Assembly: GCA_035630195.1 (NCBI GenBank)
Contig: DASQLD010000163.1
Location: 1 to 33,346 of the forward strand
DNA length: 33,346 nucleotides
Reading direction: 5' to 3'
Source: DASQDN01 sp035630195
GTDB taxonomy: Bacteria; Acidobacteriota; Terriglobia; Bryobacterales; Bryobacteraceae
Shown piece by piece: positions 8,431-16,129 of this stretch; positions within the stretch are counted from its first letter, which is position 1, and each line of letters starts with the position of its first letter. The notes beneath the pieces are model-generated. The model ran no database searches, was not told where the DNA came from, and saw nothing but the letters and a program-made list of their open reading frames with translations. The translations under genes and the position numbers were made by a program.

Positions 8431-8460
8431 TCTATCAATCAATCATGATTTATTGATAGA
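8431..8460. promoter_or_regulatory. 30-bp near-perfect palindrome, putative operator of the ArsR-methyltransferase regulator
   Basis: The outer arms are TCTATCAAT and ATTGATAGA, nine matching bases each. The centre is a perfect ten-base palindrome, AATCATGATT. Only one pair, bases 8440 and 8451, breaks symmetry, so 28 of 30 bases are symmetric. It is AT-rich against a GC-rich background and lies in the short divergent gap, about ten bases before the regulator's GTG and 33 bases before the ahcY ATG. ArsR-family dimers bind such sites, so it probably controls both genes. I could not assign a confident -10/-35 pair around it. Confidence 0.75.
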
Positions 8461-8493
8461 TTGTGATACCATTTAGCTCAGGAGCAAATCCGA

Positions 8494-9921
8494 ATGAGCA
8501 CAGTTGTCACCCAAGTGGCCACCGACTATAAGGTAGCCGACATTACACTGGCCGATTGGGGCCGCAAGGAAATATCCGTCGCCGAGCACGAAATGCCGGG
8601 TCTGATGGCCATCCGCAAGAAATACGCAAAGGACAAGCCGCTGGCCGGCGTCCGTGTTACCGGTTCGTTGCATATGACGATCCAGACCGCTGTGCTGATC
8701 GAAACCCTGGTGGATCTCGGCGCAAGCGTTCGTTGGGCAAGTTGCAACATCTTCTCGACGCAGGATCACGCGGCCGCTGCGATCGCTGAGGCGGGGGTAC
8801 CGGTTTTTGCCTGGAAGGGCGAGACGCTCGAAGAGTACTGGGATTGCACGCTCAAGGCTGTGATCCATGCCGATGGAAAGGGCCCGGAACTGGTTGTCGA
8901 TGACGGCGGCGATGTCACGCTGCTCATCCACAAAGGCTACGAACTGGAAAATGGCAGCGATTGGGTGAACACTCCATCGGGCAGCCACGAAGAGAAGGTG
9001 ATCAAAGATCTTCTCAAGAAGGTGTACGCCGAGAATCCCAAGCAGTGGCACACGGTTGTCAAAGATTGGCGCGGTGTTTCAGAGGAAACCACCACGGGTG
9101 TCCACCGGCTCTACAAGATGCACCAGGAAGGTAAACTCCTGGTTCCCGCGATCAACGTCAACGACTCGGTCACCAAATCGAAGTTCGACAATCTGTACGG
9201 CTGCCGTGAATCACTGGCTGACGGCATCAAGCGCGCCACGGACGTAATGCTTGCCGGTAAGGTCGCCGTCGTTTGCGGCTACGGCGATGTTGGTAAAGGT
9301 TCGGCTCAGTCGCTACGCGGCATGGGCGCTCGTGTGATCGTCACGGAAATCGACCCGATCAATGCGCTGCAAGCTGCGATGGAAGGCTACCAGGTCACCA
9401 CCGTCGAAGAGACGCTTGGAATTGGTGACATCTACGTTACCTGCACCGGCAACGTTGACATCCTGACGTACGAGCATCTCTCGAACATGAAGGACCAGGC
9501 GATCGTTTGCAACATCGGCCACTTCGACAACGAAATCCAGGTGGACCGCTTGAATACGGCGAAGGGTGTGAAGAAGCTCAACATCAAGCCGCAGGTAGAC
9601 AAGTACACGTTTGCCGATGGCCGTGAAATCTTCCTTCTCGCCGAAGGCCGGCTTGTGAACCTTGGCTGCGCTACGGGGCACCCGAGCTTCGTTATGTCGA
9701 ACAGCTTCGCGAACCAGACATTGGCTCAGCTCGATCTCTGGAAGAACAAGGATGTTTACAAAGTGAACGTCTATACGCTTCCGAAGCAGCTCGATGAAGA
9801 AGTTGCCCGGTTGCACCTTGAGAAGATCGGGGTGAAGCTGACGACATTGTCGCCTCAGCAGGCCGACTACATCGGCGTGCCGGTACAAGGTCCTTACAAG
9901 CCCGATCACTACCGCTACTAA
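8494..9921 (+). CDS. ahcY: S-adenosylhomocysteine hydrolase (adenosylhomocysteinase)
   Basis: NAD-dependent cytoplasmic enzyme that splits S-adenosylhomocysteine into adenosine and homocysteine, removing the product inhibitor of methyltransferases and feeding methionine recycling. The 475-residue length fits the long bacterial form with the roughly 40-residue insert. Motifs are GVRVTGSLHMTIQTAVLIET near the N-terminus, NVNDSVTKSKFDN, the NAD-binding GYGDVGKGSA with VTEIDPINALQA, and the C-terminal LAQLDLWKNKDVYKVNVYTL ending in KPDHYRY. A good ribosome binding site, CAGGAG, lies nine bases before the ATG. The palindrome shared with the divergent ArsR-methyltransferase gene sits just upstream and probably controls it. 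A hairpin follows the stop codon. Confidence 0.97.
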   Translation: MSTVVTQVATDYKVADITLADWGRKEISVAEHEMPGLMAIRKKYAKDKPLAGVRVTGSLHMTIQTAVLIETLVDLGASVRWASCNIFSTQDHAAAAIAEAGVPVFAWKGETLEEYWDCTLKAVIHADGKGPELVVDDGGDVTLLIHKGYELENGSDWVNTPSGSHEEKVIKDLLKKVYAENPKQWHTVVKDWRGVSEETTTGVHRLYKMHQEGKLLVPAINVNDSVTKSKFDNLYGCRESLADGIKRATDVMLAGKVAVVCGYGDVGKGSAQSLRGMGARVIVTEIDPINALQAAMEGYQVTTVEETLGIGDIYVTCTGNVDILTYEHLSNMKDQAIVCNIGHFDNEIQVDRLNTAKGVKKLNIKPQVDKYTFADGREIFLLAEGRLVNLGCATGHPSFVMSNSFANQTLAQLDLWKNKDVYKVNVYTLPKQLDEEVARLHLEKIGVKLTTLSPQQADYIGVPVQGPYKPDHYRY

Positions 9922-9932
9922 GTTGCCTTCAG

Positions 9933-9954
9933 GGGCGGACGTTCGCGTCCGCCC
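9933..9954. terminator. Hairpin between convergent ahcY and the ATPase gene
   Basis: GGGCGGACG and CGTCCGCCC form a perfect nine-pair GC-rich stem around a TTCG tetraloop, eleven bases after the ahcY stop and directly abutting the stop of the convergent gene. There is no T-run on either side, so it may act as a bidirectional terminator or an mRNA 3'-end stabiliser rather than a classical intrinsic terminator. Confidence 0.6.
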
Positions 9955-12321
9955 TTAGAACGCCGCCTTCAACTCCCCAGTCTCATCCTTCGCATACGGC
10001 GCCCAGGCGAGAGTGAACATCCTAACGCTGATGTTCGCCTTCTTCGGTTTGACCGCAATCGTTTCCAGCGATGCGGTCGCGGCATCCATCTGCGATTGAA
10101 TTTCCGTAACTTCCGATTCGATCTGCGCCTGCAAATCCTCTAGTTGACGCTTTACCGCTTCTACGTTTTCCTCCGCGCGGCCGATGTCTGCCGAGTCTCT
10201 GTATGTTCTCGAAACGGAGCCGATGGCAGAAGTCGCCTTTTTGCGTCCGAACACCACACCGAAGATATCGGCTCCTACCGACAGTAGAGATGTCGACCGC
10301 TGTTCTTTCTCCTTCGTGACTGCCTGTTCCGCTCGGCGCAGGCGTTCCTGAAGCGTGGTAACTTTCGAAGCGTATTTTTGACGTAGCTTCTCGATAGCAG
10401 TATCTCTTTGCTCACGCCCTACGTGCTGCAGACGAGTTCGAAATGCACCTTCCGATTCTCCCGGCTGTGAGCACTCCTTGGATGCAGGACTGCAATGTAA
10501 TTCCAGCTTCCGATTCGTGTAGATCCAGGTCACCAACTCCTTATTCCAGGCGGTGTAGGATTTCGACTTACCTGCATCGGCAGGTAGCGGAGCATACTCG
10601 GCGCCTTCGAGCGGCTCATTCTCGAGATCGGACGGAGATACGTTGATTTGTGAGCACTCCTCCCACTCGACGGGCATGCTGTCATCACGAACAGGGGCCG
10701 CTAAGACGAAATCGTCCACATAATCGATCTTCGCCTTCGTGTCCAGAAAGCGTACCTGCGCAGCGCCGAGGATGACGGGTTGGTAGACGATGGGCTGGCC
10801 GGTTGCCAGTGCTGGTATGAATTTCTGCGAAACCTCCGGAGGCAATACTATACGCTGCGTCGCGGCGGGGCGTGCTTTCGGCGGGGTTGTTGCCGGGGAT
10901 GCTTCCGGTTTGCGAGCGCCCATCAGGGCCTTGATTTGCGTGCGCGTGAGAGGCCCACGTAAGTACGACAGAGCCCAACGGGTCTCGAACGCAACAGGAG
11001 CATCTTCATGCACGTTGTTCATCAGGAACACACGCTTTCCAAGACCTGCGAGAATTTCCTCGGTGCGCGCCCGGTCAAATTTTTGGCTGCCTTCGCTGGC
11101 TGCCCCCTCAAGACCTTCGATCAGACGCTCCTTATCGCGCTCCGTCTGAAGCCGTCCGATGAACCACGTTCCAGCATTCGCCAAGCCTTTGTAATCCAGA
11201 TCGACCGGGTTCTGCGTTGCCAGCACAACTCCGACTCCGAACGCGCGAGCCTGTTTGAGGAGTGTCAGCAGAGGCCTTTTCGATGGAGGGTTGGAGACCG
11301 GCGGGAAATAGCCGAAGATCTCATCCATGTAGAGGATGGCCCTGAGACTTGTGGTACCTGATTGGCGTCGCGTCCACGCCAGCATCTCGTTCAGAACGAG
11401 AGTGACGAAGAACATCCGCTCCGAGTCGCTGAGATGGGAGATCGACAGGATTGCGATGCGAGGACGGCCTTCCGGAGTATAGAGCAGCTTTCCAATGTCG
11501 AGTGGTTCGCCTTCGAGCCACGCTTCAAATCCCGGCGAGGCGAGCAGATTATTCAGCGCCATCGAAAGCTCAAATCGATCCTTGGCAGGATAGAAGGCTT
11601 CGAGATCGAGCACGCCCACGCGTGTCATAGGAGGCGTCTGAATGGCGTGGATCAGCGCTTCTATGGTGAGATTTTCGCCGTTTTTCCAAGCATTGTCGAA
11701 GATGTTGGAGAGCAGGATGTGCTCCCGGCTCTTCATCGGCTCTGCTTCAATTCCCATGAGCGACAATAGAGCCGTCGCGGACCCTGAGATCCGATCGCGC
11801 AATAGTTCTCGATCATCGAGCAGCGACGCCTCTGGCGCCGCGAATGACTTCAGTAGAGAGATGGAAATTCCAGCATTGCTACCAGGGGTGTAGATCTTGA
11901 AGTCGGCAGATGATTGCAAGCGCCGAATACGTTCACCGCTCTGTCCCCACTTTGAGAGCCCCTCTCGCCATAGATCGGCTTGTGCAGCCGCAAACTGTGC
12001 TGGCGTAACTCCCTGACGTTTAGCGTCGTCCTCGTTGACCCAAGGCGCGAAGTCTTCCGGCTTCAGATTCGGAAATTGCAGCAAGAGGTTTCCGATGTCG
12101 CCCTTTGGATCGATTACCAGCGAAGGGATGCCATCGATCGCGGCCTCTTCCAGCAGATCGATGCACAAGCCTGTCTTGCCGCTGCCCGTCATGCCGACGC
12201 AAACGGCGTGTGTTACCAGATCTTTGCTGTCATAAAGAAGCGGTTCGGACGTGGTTTGACGCGCGGACGTATCGTAAACGCGTCCTAAATAGAACGCTCC
12301 AAGTTTTTCAATATCCTGCAT
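9955..12321 (-). CDS. HerA/VirB4-like P-loop ATPase (DUF87-type ATP-binding protein) with C-terminal coiled coil
   Basis: A 788-residue soluble ATPase. Walker A is GMTGSGKT at residues 43-50, followed by SLVIDPKGDIGNLL near 67-80. Walker B is AILYMDEIF at about 328-336, with FGVGVVLATQNPVDLDYKGL after it (the sensor-like segment around 361-380) and an arginine-finger-like TWFIGRLQTERD region. This order is that of the FtsK/HerA/VirB4 motor family, which moves DNA or protein as hexamers. Residues from about 640 to 770 are strongly heptad-like (KYASKVTTLQERLRRAEQAV, then EENVEAVKRQLEDLQAQIES), predicting a coiled coil for oligomer or partner contact. No NurA nuclease, conjugation or secretion gene lies beside it, so the substrate is unknown. 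It is followed by ahcY head-on and is divergent from the beta-lactamase-like gene. No clear ribosome binding site precedes the ATG. Confidence 0.85.
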   Translation of the reverse strand: MQDIEKLGAFYLGRVYDTSARQTTSEPLLYDSKDLVTHAVCVGMTGSGKTGLCIDLLEEAAIDGIPSLVIDPKGDIGNLLLQFPNLKPEDFAPWVNEDDAKRQGVTPAQFAAAQADLWREGLSKWGQSGERIRRLQSSADFKIYTPGSNAGISISLLKSFAAPEASLLDDRELLRDRISGSATALLSLMGIEAEPMKSREHILLSNIFDNAWKNGENLTIEALIHAIQTPPMTRVGVLDLEAFYPAKDRFELSMALNNLLASPGFEAWLEGEPLDIGKLLYTPEGRPRIAILSISHLSDSERMFFVTLVLNEMLAWTRRQSGTTSLRAILYMDEIFGYFPPVSNPPSKRPLLTLLKQARAFGVGVVLATQNPVDLDYKGLANAGTWFIGRLQTERDKERLIEGLEGAASEGSQKFDRARTEEILAGLGKRVFLMNNVHEDAPVAFETRWALSYLRGPLTRTQIKALMGARKPEASPATTPPKARPAATQRIVLPPEVSQKFIPALATGQPIVYQPVILGAAQVRFLDTKAKIDYVDDFVLAAPVRDDSMPVEWEECSQINVSPSDLENEPLEGAEYAPLPADAGKSKSYTAWNKELVTWIYTNRKLELHCSPASKECSQPGESEGAFRTRLQHVGREQRDTAIEKLRQKYASKVTTLQERLRRAEQAVTKEKEQRSTSLLSVGADIFGVVFGRKKATSAIGSVSRTYRDSADIGRAEENVEAVKRQLEDLQAQIESEVTEIQSQMDAATASLETIAVKPKKANISVRMFTLAWAPYAKDETGELKAAF

Positions 12322-12386
12322 ATCAGAAGTGGCTGAAATGATTCACCGGCGGTGACTCAGCATGGTACAGGTATATCACGGCGCCT

Positions 12387-13265
12387 ATGAAGTTGATCTC
12401 GTTAATCCTATGCTTATGTGCTCTCGTGAGCGGTCAGACTACGACAGCAGATCTTCTAGAGCAAAAGTTGATGTCGCGCATCCGAGCGTATGATGCTTCG
12501 CTGAATGGCGTGCTCGGTGTGGCGATTGTGGATCTGCAAAGTTCGCGGATACTTAATCATAACGGCGAGACAGTTTTTCCGCAGGCAAGCTCGATCAAGA
12601 TTCCGATCATGATGGAGGTGTTCACGGCAGCTCGTAGCGGAAAGTTGAAGCTTGACGGAGAGGTGACGTTGCAGAAGACAGAATCTGTCGGCGGCAGCGG
12701 TCACCTCCGCCTTTTGTTACGATCCCGGCCGCTGACGTTAACGGTACGGGATTTGATTACCGCCATGATCGAGACCAGCGACAACACGGCCACAAACAAA
12801 TTGATCGATTTAGTCGGTATGGATTCGGTAAATGGGCTTTTGACTGAAATGGGATTTCAGAAGACCCGGTTACAACGCCGAATGCTTGATTCCAAGGCAG
12901 CGTCAGAAGATCGAGAGAACATCGCAACGCCCCTCGAAATGGCTCGTCTAGTGGAGCTGCTTTATCGGGGGAAGGCTGTAGACGGGGATGCATCGAAGGA
13001 CATGATCGAGATTCTCAAACTTGTTGAGGCTGACTTCCGAAGGACAATTCCGCTAAACGTTTCCGTCGCCTCCAAACCCGGATCGGTCGCGGGTGTACGG
13101 GCGGAAACGGGCATCATTTTTCTCGATAAAAGGCCCTTCGTTTTAAGCGTGATGTCGACCTTCGTAGATTCCCAAACGAACCCAATTCCTGCGATCACGA
13201 AAATGGTGTTTGAGCATTTCGAAAAGTTGGCGGCGTCGAATCGATATGGCCACAAACTACAATAG
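12387..13265 (+). CDS. Class A beta-lactamase-like serine hydrolase, secreted
   Basis: A 292-residue exported protein with a signal peptide (MKLISLILCLCALVSG, cleavage probably near residue 16-18). Active-site motifs of class A enzymes are present in order: SxxK as SSIK at 68-71, SDN at 131-133, and an ExxxN omega-loop match EDREN at 174-178. The usual KTG triad is instead KPG at 230-232, followed by SVAGVRAETGII. The fold should hydrolyse a beta-lactam or a related peptide amide in the periplasm. The altered third motif means beta-lactamase activity is not assured. A TATATC about ten bases before the ATG could be a -10 box, implying a very short leader. The next gene starts four bases after the stop. 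It is divergent from the ATPase gene across 65 bases. Confidence 0.85.
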   Translation: MKLISLILCLCALVSGQTTTADLLEQKLMSRIRAYDASLNGVLGVAIVDLQSSRILNHNGETVFPQASSIKIPIMMEVFTAARSGKLKLDGEVTLQKTESVGGSGHLRLLLRSRPLTLTVRDLITAMIETSDNTATNKLIDLVGMDSVNGLLTEMGFQKTRLQRRMLDSKAASEDRENIATPLEMARLVELLYRGKAVDGDASKDMIEILKLVEADFRRTIPLNVSVASKPGSVAGVRAETGIIFLDKRPFVLSVMSTFVDSQTNPIPAITKMVFEHFEKLAASNRYGHKLQ

Positions 13266-13269
13266 GGGC

Positions 13270-13800
13270 ATGAACGGCAAGAAGATCGCTCTCCTTGTAG
13301 ATAACGTATATCAAGAATTGGAAGTCTGGTATCCGCTGCTTCGGTTCCGGGAAGCCGGAGCTGAAGTGGTGACAATCGGCGCAGTCGCCGGCCAGACTTA
13401 CACGAGCAAACTTGGCTATCCCGTCAAGGCCGACATCTCTTATGATCAGGCAAAGGCTGCCGATTACGATGGCGTCATTATTCCCGGTGGATTTGCGCCA
13501 GATCACATTCGCCGTCATCCGAAGGCGATCGATTTTGTGCGCGCAGTCGATCGTGACGGCAAACTTGTCGCGGCCATCTGTCACGGTCCGTGGGTGCTTT
13601 GCTCTACGGGCTCTCTCAAAGGCAAACGCGCGACGAGCTTCTTCTCGATCAAGGACGATCTCGTGAACGCGGGCGCCAAATGGGAAGATGCCGAAGTCGT
13701 CGTGGATGACAACCTCGTGACTTCGCGCAAACCCGAAGATCTACCGGCATTTTGTAAGGCATCCATCGAAGTGGTCGAGCGCGTTCCCGCGCGGGCCTAG
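13270..13800 (+). CDS. DJ-1/PfpI family protein (intracellular protease or deglycase type)
   Basis: A 176-residue class I glutamine amidotransferase-like protein. The start MNGKKIALLVDNVYQELEVW is the classical first strand and the acidic residue that supports the nucleophile. GVIIPGGFAPDHIRRHP follows, and the nucleophile elbow is AAICHGPWVL with the reactive cysteine at residue 104. The ending SRKPEDLPAFCKASIEVV is typical of PfpI. Members are annotated as peptidases, glyoxalase-like or deglycase enzymes, and the true substrate is disputed. I chose the ATG just after the upstream stop because it begins the conserved strand; an ATG 24 bases earlier in the same frame is possible. The modB start follows its stop with no gap, so it is likely co-transcribed with the molybdate genes. 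Confidence 0.88.
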   Translation: MNGKKIALLVDNVYQELEVWYPLLRFREAGAEVVTIGAVAGQTYTSKLGYPVKADISYDQAKAADYDGVIIPGGFAPDHIRRHPKAIDFVRAVDRDGKLVAAICHGPWVLCSTGSLKGKRATSFFSIKDDLVNAGAKWEDAEVVVDDNLVTSRKPEDLPAFCKASIEVVERVPARA

Positions 13801-14487
13801 ATGGAGATTGACTGGTTCCCGCTCTGGCTTAGCCTTCGCGTCGCGCTGGTCGCGACTGCCATTGCATTCGCGGGTGGTCTGGCAGTTGCGTACATTCTGG
13901 CGAACGGACGCTTTCGCGGGCGCGACCTTATAGATGCGTTGGTGACTTTACCGCTGGTCCTGCCGCCGACGGTGGTCGGCTACTATCTGCTGGTTCTGCT
14001 CGGCAGGAATGCGTGGATCGGTCAGTTGTATGAGCAGATCACCGGGGCACCCTTGGTATTCACTTGGCAAGGCGCGGTGATTGCCGCGCTTTTGCACTCG
14101 GCTCCTTTACTAGTTAAAACGTCGCGAGCGGCTCTTGAAAGTGTGGACCACAGTTACGAGCGTGCTGCGCGTTCACTCGGCGCCTCGGAATGGCGGTTGT
14201 TCTGGATCGTGACGTTTCCTCTTGCGTGGCGATCGATCCTTGCGGGCGTCGCTCTTTCGTTTGCTCGCTCCCTGGGAGACTTTGGAGCGACGCTCATGAT
14301 TGCGGGCAATATTCCCGGGCGAACGCAGACGGTCGCCATAGCGATTTACGACGCCGTGGAATCCGGTCAGGGGCATGTTGCGCGTGTCCTCGTGTTGGTC
14401 GTCTCTGCCATCGCACTGGTGATTCTTACTCTCGCGAACCGACTCGGAGGCGGTTGGTTTCCGGCGCGCACACCGCAGGCCCAATGA
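13801..14487 (+). CDS. modB: Molybdate ABC transporter permease ModB
   Basis: Inner-membrane subunit of the molybdate importer, 228 residues, the usual size. About five to six hydrophobic helices are visible, beginning with LWLSLRVALVATAIAFAGGL. The segment TLPLVLPPTVVGYYLLVLLG is characteristic of ModB. The cytoplasmic EAA loop that docks on the ATPase is at about 120-142 (ERAARSLGASEWRLFWIVTF). Start and stop touch the neighbours: it begins directly after the PfpI stop, and its TGA overlaps the modC ATG (ATGA). No modA gene for the periplasmic binding protein is in the window. Confidence 0.93.
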   Translation: MEIDWFPLWLSLRVALVATAIAFAGGLAVAYILANGRFRGRDLIDALVTLPLVLPPTVVGYYLLVLLGRNAWIGQLYEQITGAPLVFTWQGAVIAALLHSAPLLVKTSRAALESVDHSYERAARSLGASEWRLFWIVTFPLAWRSILAGVALSFARSLGDFGATLMIAGNIPGRTQTVAIAIYDAVESGQGHVARVLVLVVSAIALVILTLANRLGGGWFPARTPQAQ

Positions 14488-15548
14488 TTCAAGCGGTGCT
14501 CGCGAAGCGCTTCCCAACCGGCCGGGATTCGGCAGGCTTTGATCTGGATGTCTCTTTTAAGGCCGGCCAAGGGGTTACTGTATTTTTCGGACCTAGCGGG
14601 GCCGGCAAAACGCTGGTCCTCGATTGCATCGGCGGGTTCGTTCGCCCCGATAGCGGTCGAGTGCTGTTGGATGACGTGCTGCTCTTTGACGGGGAAGCGG
14701 GCGTCAATCGTGCTCCCCGGGAGCGGCGCTGTGGATACGTGCTCCAGAATTACGCGCTGTTCCCGCATATGACAGTGCGCGAGAATCTGGAGTTTGCTGC
14801 GTATCGTCTGAAGGCAATGGAGCGTCATCGCCGCGTGAACGAAATGCTGGAGCGGTTTCGGCTTCAGGACGTCGGTGGCCGACGGCCTCACCAGCTTTCG
14901 GGAGGGCAACGGCAGAGGTGCTCACTGGCGCGATCCCTGGTGGTTGTGCCTCGGATTCTGTTGCTGGACGAGCCCGCCAGGGGTCTCGATGCTCCTCTTC
15001 GGCAGGAACTTTATGACATTCTGCGATCCGTCCGCGCGGACTTCGAGATTCCAATTCTCCTTGTGACCCATAGTCTCGAAGAGTGTTTCGAACTGGCGGA
15101 TGAGATGTTCGTGTTTCGAGATGGGCGCATCGTCCAAAGTGGGGCTCCGTCAGTTGTCTGCTCCCGTCCGGTGTCTCTCGACATTGCGCGGCTGCTTGGG
15201 ATGTACAACATACTGCCGGTTGAGATTCGCGCGCTCGATCCATCACGCAATACAAGCCTGCTTCGATTCGGCGAGCATGAATTGCAAGGCGACTATTATC
15301 CGGGGCATCTGAAGGGCGACAGGGTTCATTTGCTGGTTAGTCCCAGGCAACTGAAGGCAGAACCGGCGGAAGCGAGGCGGATACCTGCAAATAGTATTCC
15401 TGGATGTCTCGAAAGAGCTGTGAGTACACCTGACGGGATGAGATTGGAATTTGCGGGTGGACTTCAGGTCTCCGTTCCGAATGGGGCGTACTATCAAACT
15501 AAGGATTGGATCATCGAGTTTCCCACTCGCGGAATGACTATTTTATGA
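14484..15548 (+). CDS. modC: Molybdate ABC transporter ATP-binding protein ModC
   Basis: ATPase subunit of the molybdate importer, 354 residues. Walker A is GPSGAGKT at 36-43, the Q-loop is YVLQNYALFPH, the ABC signature is LSGGQRQR at about 138-145, Walker B is ILLLDEPARGLD at 158-169, and the switch histidine is in LLVTHSLEE. The D-loop has ARGLD where most family members have SALD. The C-terminal third (about 230-354) has the length and composition of a TOBE/MOP-like regulatory domain that could bind molybdate. I start it at the ATG overlapping the modB stop; the frame is open further upstream, but that part is a shadow of modB. Its own stop overlaps the next start (ATGA), so the operon is tightly coupled. 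Confidence 0.93.
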   Translation: MIQAVLAKRFPTGRDSAGFDLDVSFKAGQGVTVFFGPSGAGKTLVLDCIGGFVRPDSGRVLLDDVLLFDGEAGVNRAPRERRCGYVLQNYALFPHMTVRENLEFAAYRLKAMERHRRVNEMLERFRLQDVGGRRPHQLSGGQRQRCSLARSLVVVPRILLLDEPARGLDAPLRQELYDILRSVRADFEIPILLVTHSLEECFELADEMFVFRDGRIVQSGAPSVVCSRPVSLDIARLLGMYNILPVEIRALDPSRNTSLLRFGEHELQGDYYPGHLKGDRVHLLVSPRQLKAEPAEARRIPANSIPGCLERAVSTPDGMRLEFAGGLQVSVPNGAYYQTKDWIIEFPTRGMTIL

Positions 15549-16126
15549 AGTCGTTTGCAGAGTATATCGCGCTGGCCGAGCAGGCGCACGGACATCTTTG
15601 CGCTGGACAGATTCTTGGCGTACGCATGGCATTGTGTGGGTTGGGCCATCTCGGGATCGAAGATCCGCAGGGCGCCGATCGGAAGCGACTTGTGACGTTC
15701 GTTGAAATCGACCGCTGCGCCACGGACGCGATCGGCGTCGTAACGGGCTGCCGTCTTGGTAAGCGAGCGCTGAAGTTTCGCGATTTTGGCAAGATGGCGG
15801 CTACGTTTTGCGATCTGCGAGATCAGAAGGCCGTCCGGGTTGTTGCCAAGGAATCGTCGAAGGAACGCGCGCGCGAGCTTTATCCGCAAATCGAGAAGAA
15901 GAATGAACAGCAAATGGTTGCATATCGCGAGATGCCCGAGGAAGATCTCTTCTCAACACAGTGGGTCCGCGTTGAAATCGGACTGCAGGAAATGCCGGGC
16001 TACAAAGCCGCGCGCATTGTCTGCGATGAATGTGGTGAAGGTATCAATTTCCAACGCGAAGTCGTGTCGAGCGGAAGGACACTCTGCAGAGGTTGCGCAG
16101 GCGAGCGGTACTACGAAGTGCTGTAG
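15545..16126 (+). CDS. FmdE-family metal-binding protein with C-terminal zinc ribbon
   Basis: A 193-residue soluble protein related to subunit E of formylmethanofuran dehydrogenase. The N-terminal FmdE domain has AEQAHGHLCAGQILGVRMAL, with His15, His17 and Cys19 as likely metal ligands, followed by EIDRCATDAIGVVTGCRLGK. The C-terminus has two CxxC pairs, Cys160/Cys163 (CDECGEG) and Cys181/Cys184 (CRGC), forming a zinc ribbon. In bacteria FmdE-like proteins occur beside molybdenum or tungsten enzymes, but their job is not established. The start overlaps the modC stop by four bases, which supports a role linked to molybdenum. It is followed three bases later by a thiamine-phosphate-synthase-like gene. 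Confidence 0.88.
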   Translation: MKSFAEYIALAEQAHGHLCAGQILGVRMALCGLGHLGIEDPQGADRKRLVTFVEIDRCATDAIGVVTGCRLGKRALKFRDFGKMAATFCDLRDQKAVRVVAKESSKERARELYPQIEKKNEQQMVAYREMPEEDLFSTQWVRVEIGLQEMPGYKAARIVCDECGEGINFQREVVSSGRTLCRGCAGERYYEVL

Positions 16127-16129
16127 CGG

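Noticed and set aside
8461..8493. SAH riboswitch in front of ahcY
   Set aside because: The gap between the palindrome and the ahcY start is only about 33 bases, too short for an SAH riboswitch fold, and no such conserved core is visible. The DNA palindrome explains the control better.
9955..12321. Antiphage or conjugation system around the HerA-like ATPase
   Set aside because: No nuclease, Sir2, relaxase or type IV secretion gene is adjacent; neighbours are ahcY and a serine hydrolase gene.
12387..13265. Clinical-type antibiotic resistance gene
   Set aside because: The protein is only distantly beta-lactamase-like, has an altered third motif, and no mobile element is nearby. Resistance cannot be claimed from sequence alone.
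14190..14483. 98-residue N-terminal extension of ModC
   Set aside because: It is a shadow frame of modB. The ATG overlapping the modB stop leads straight into the normal ModC start.
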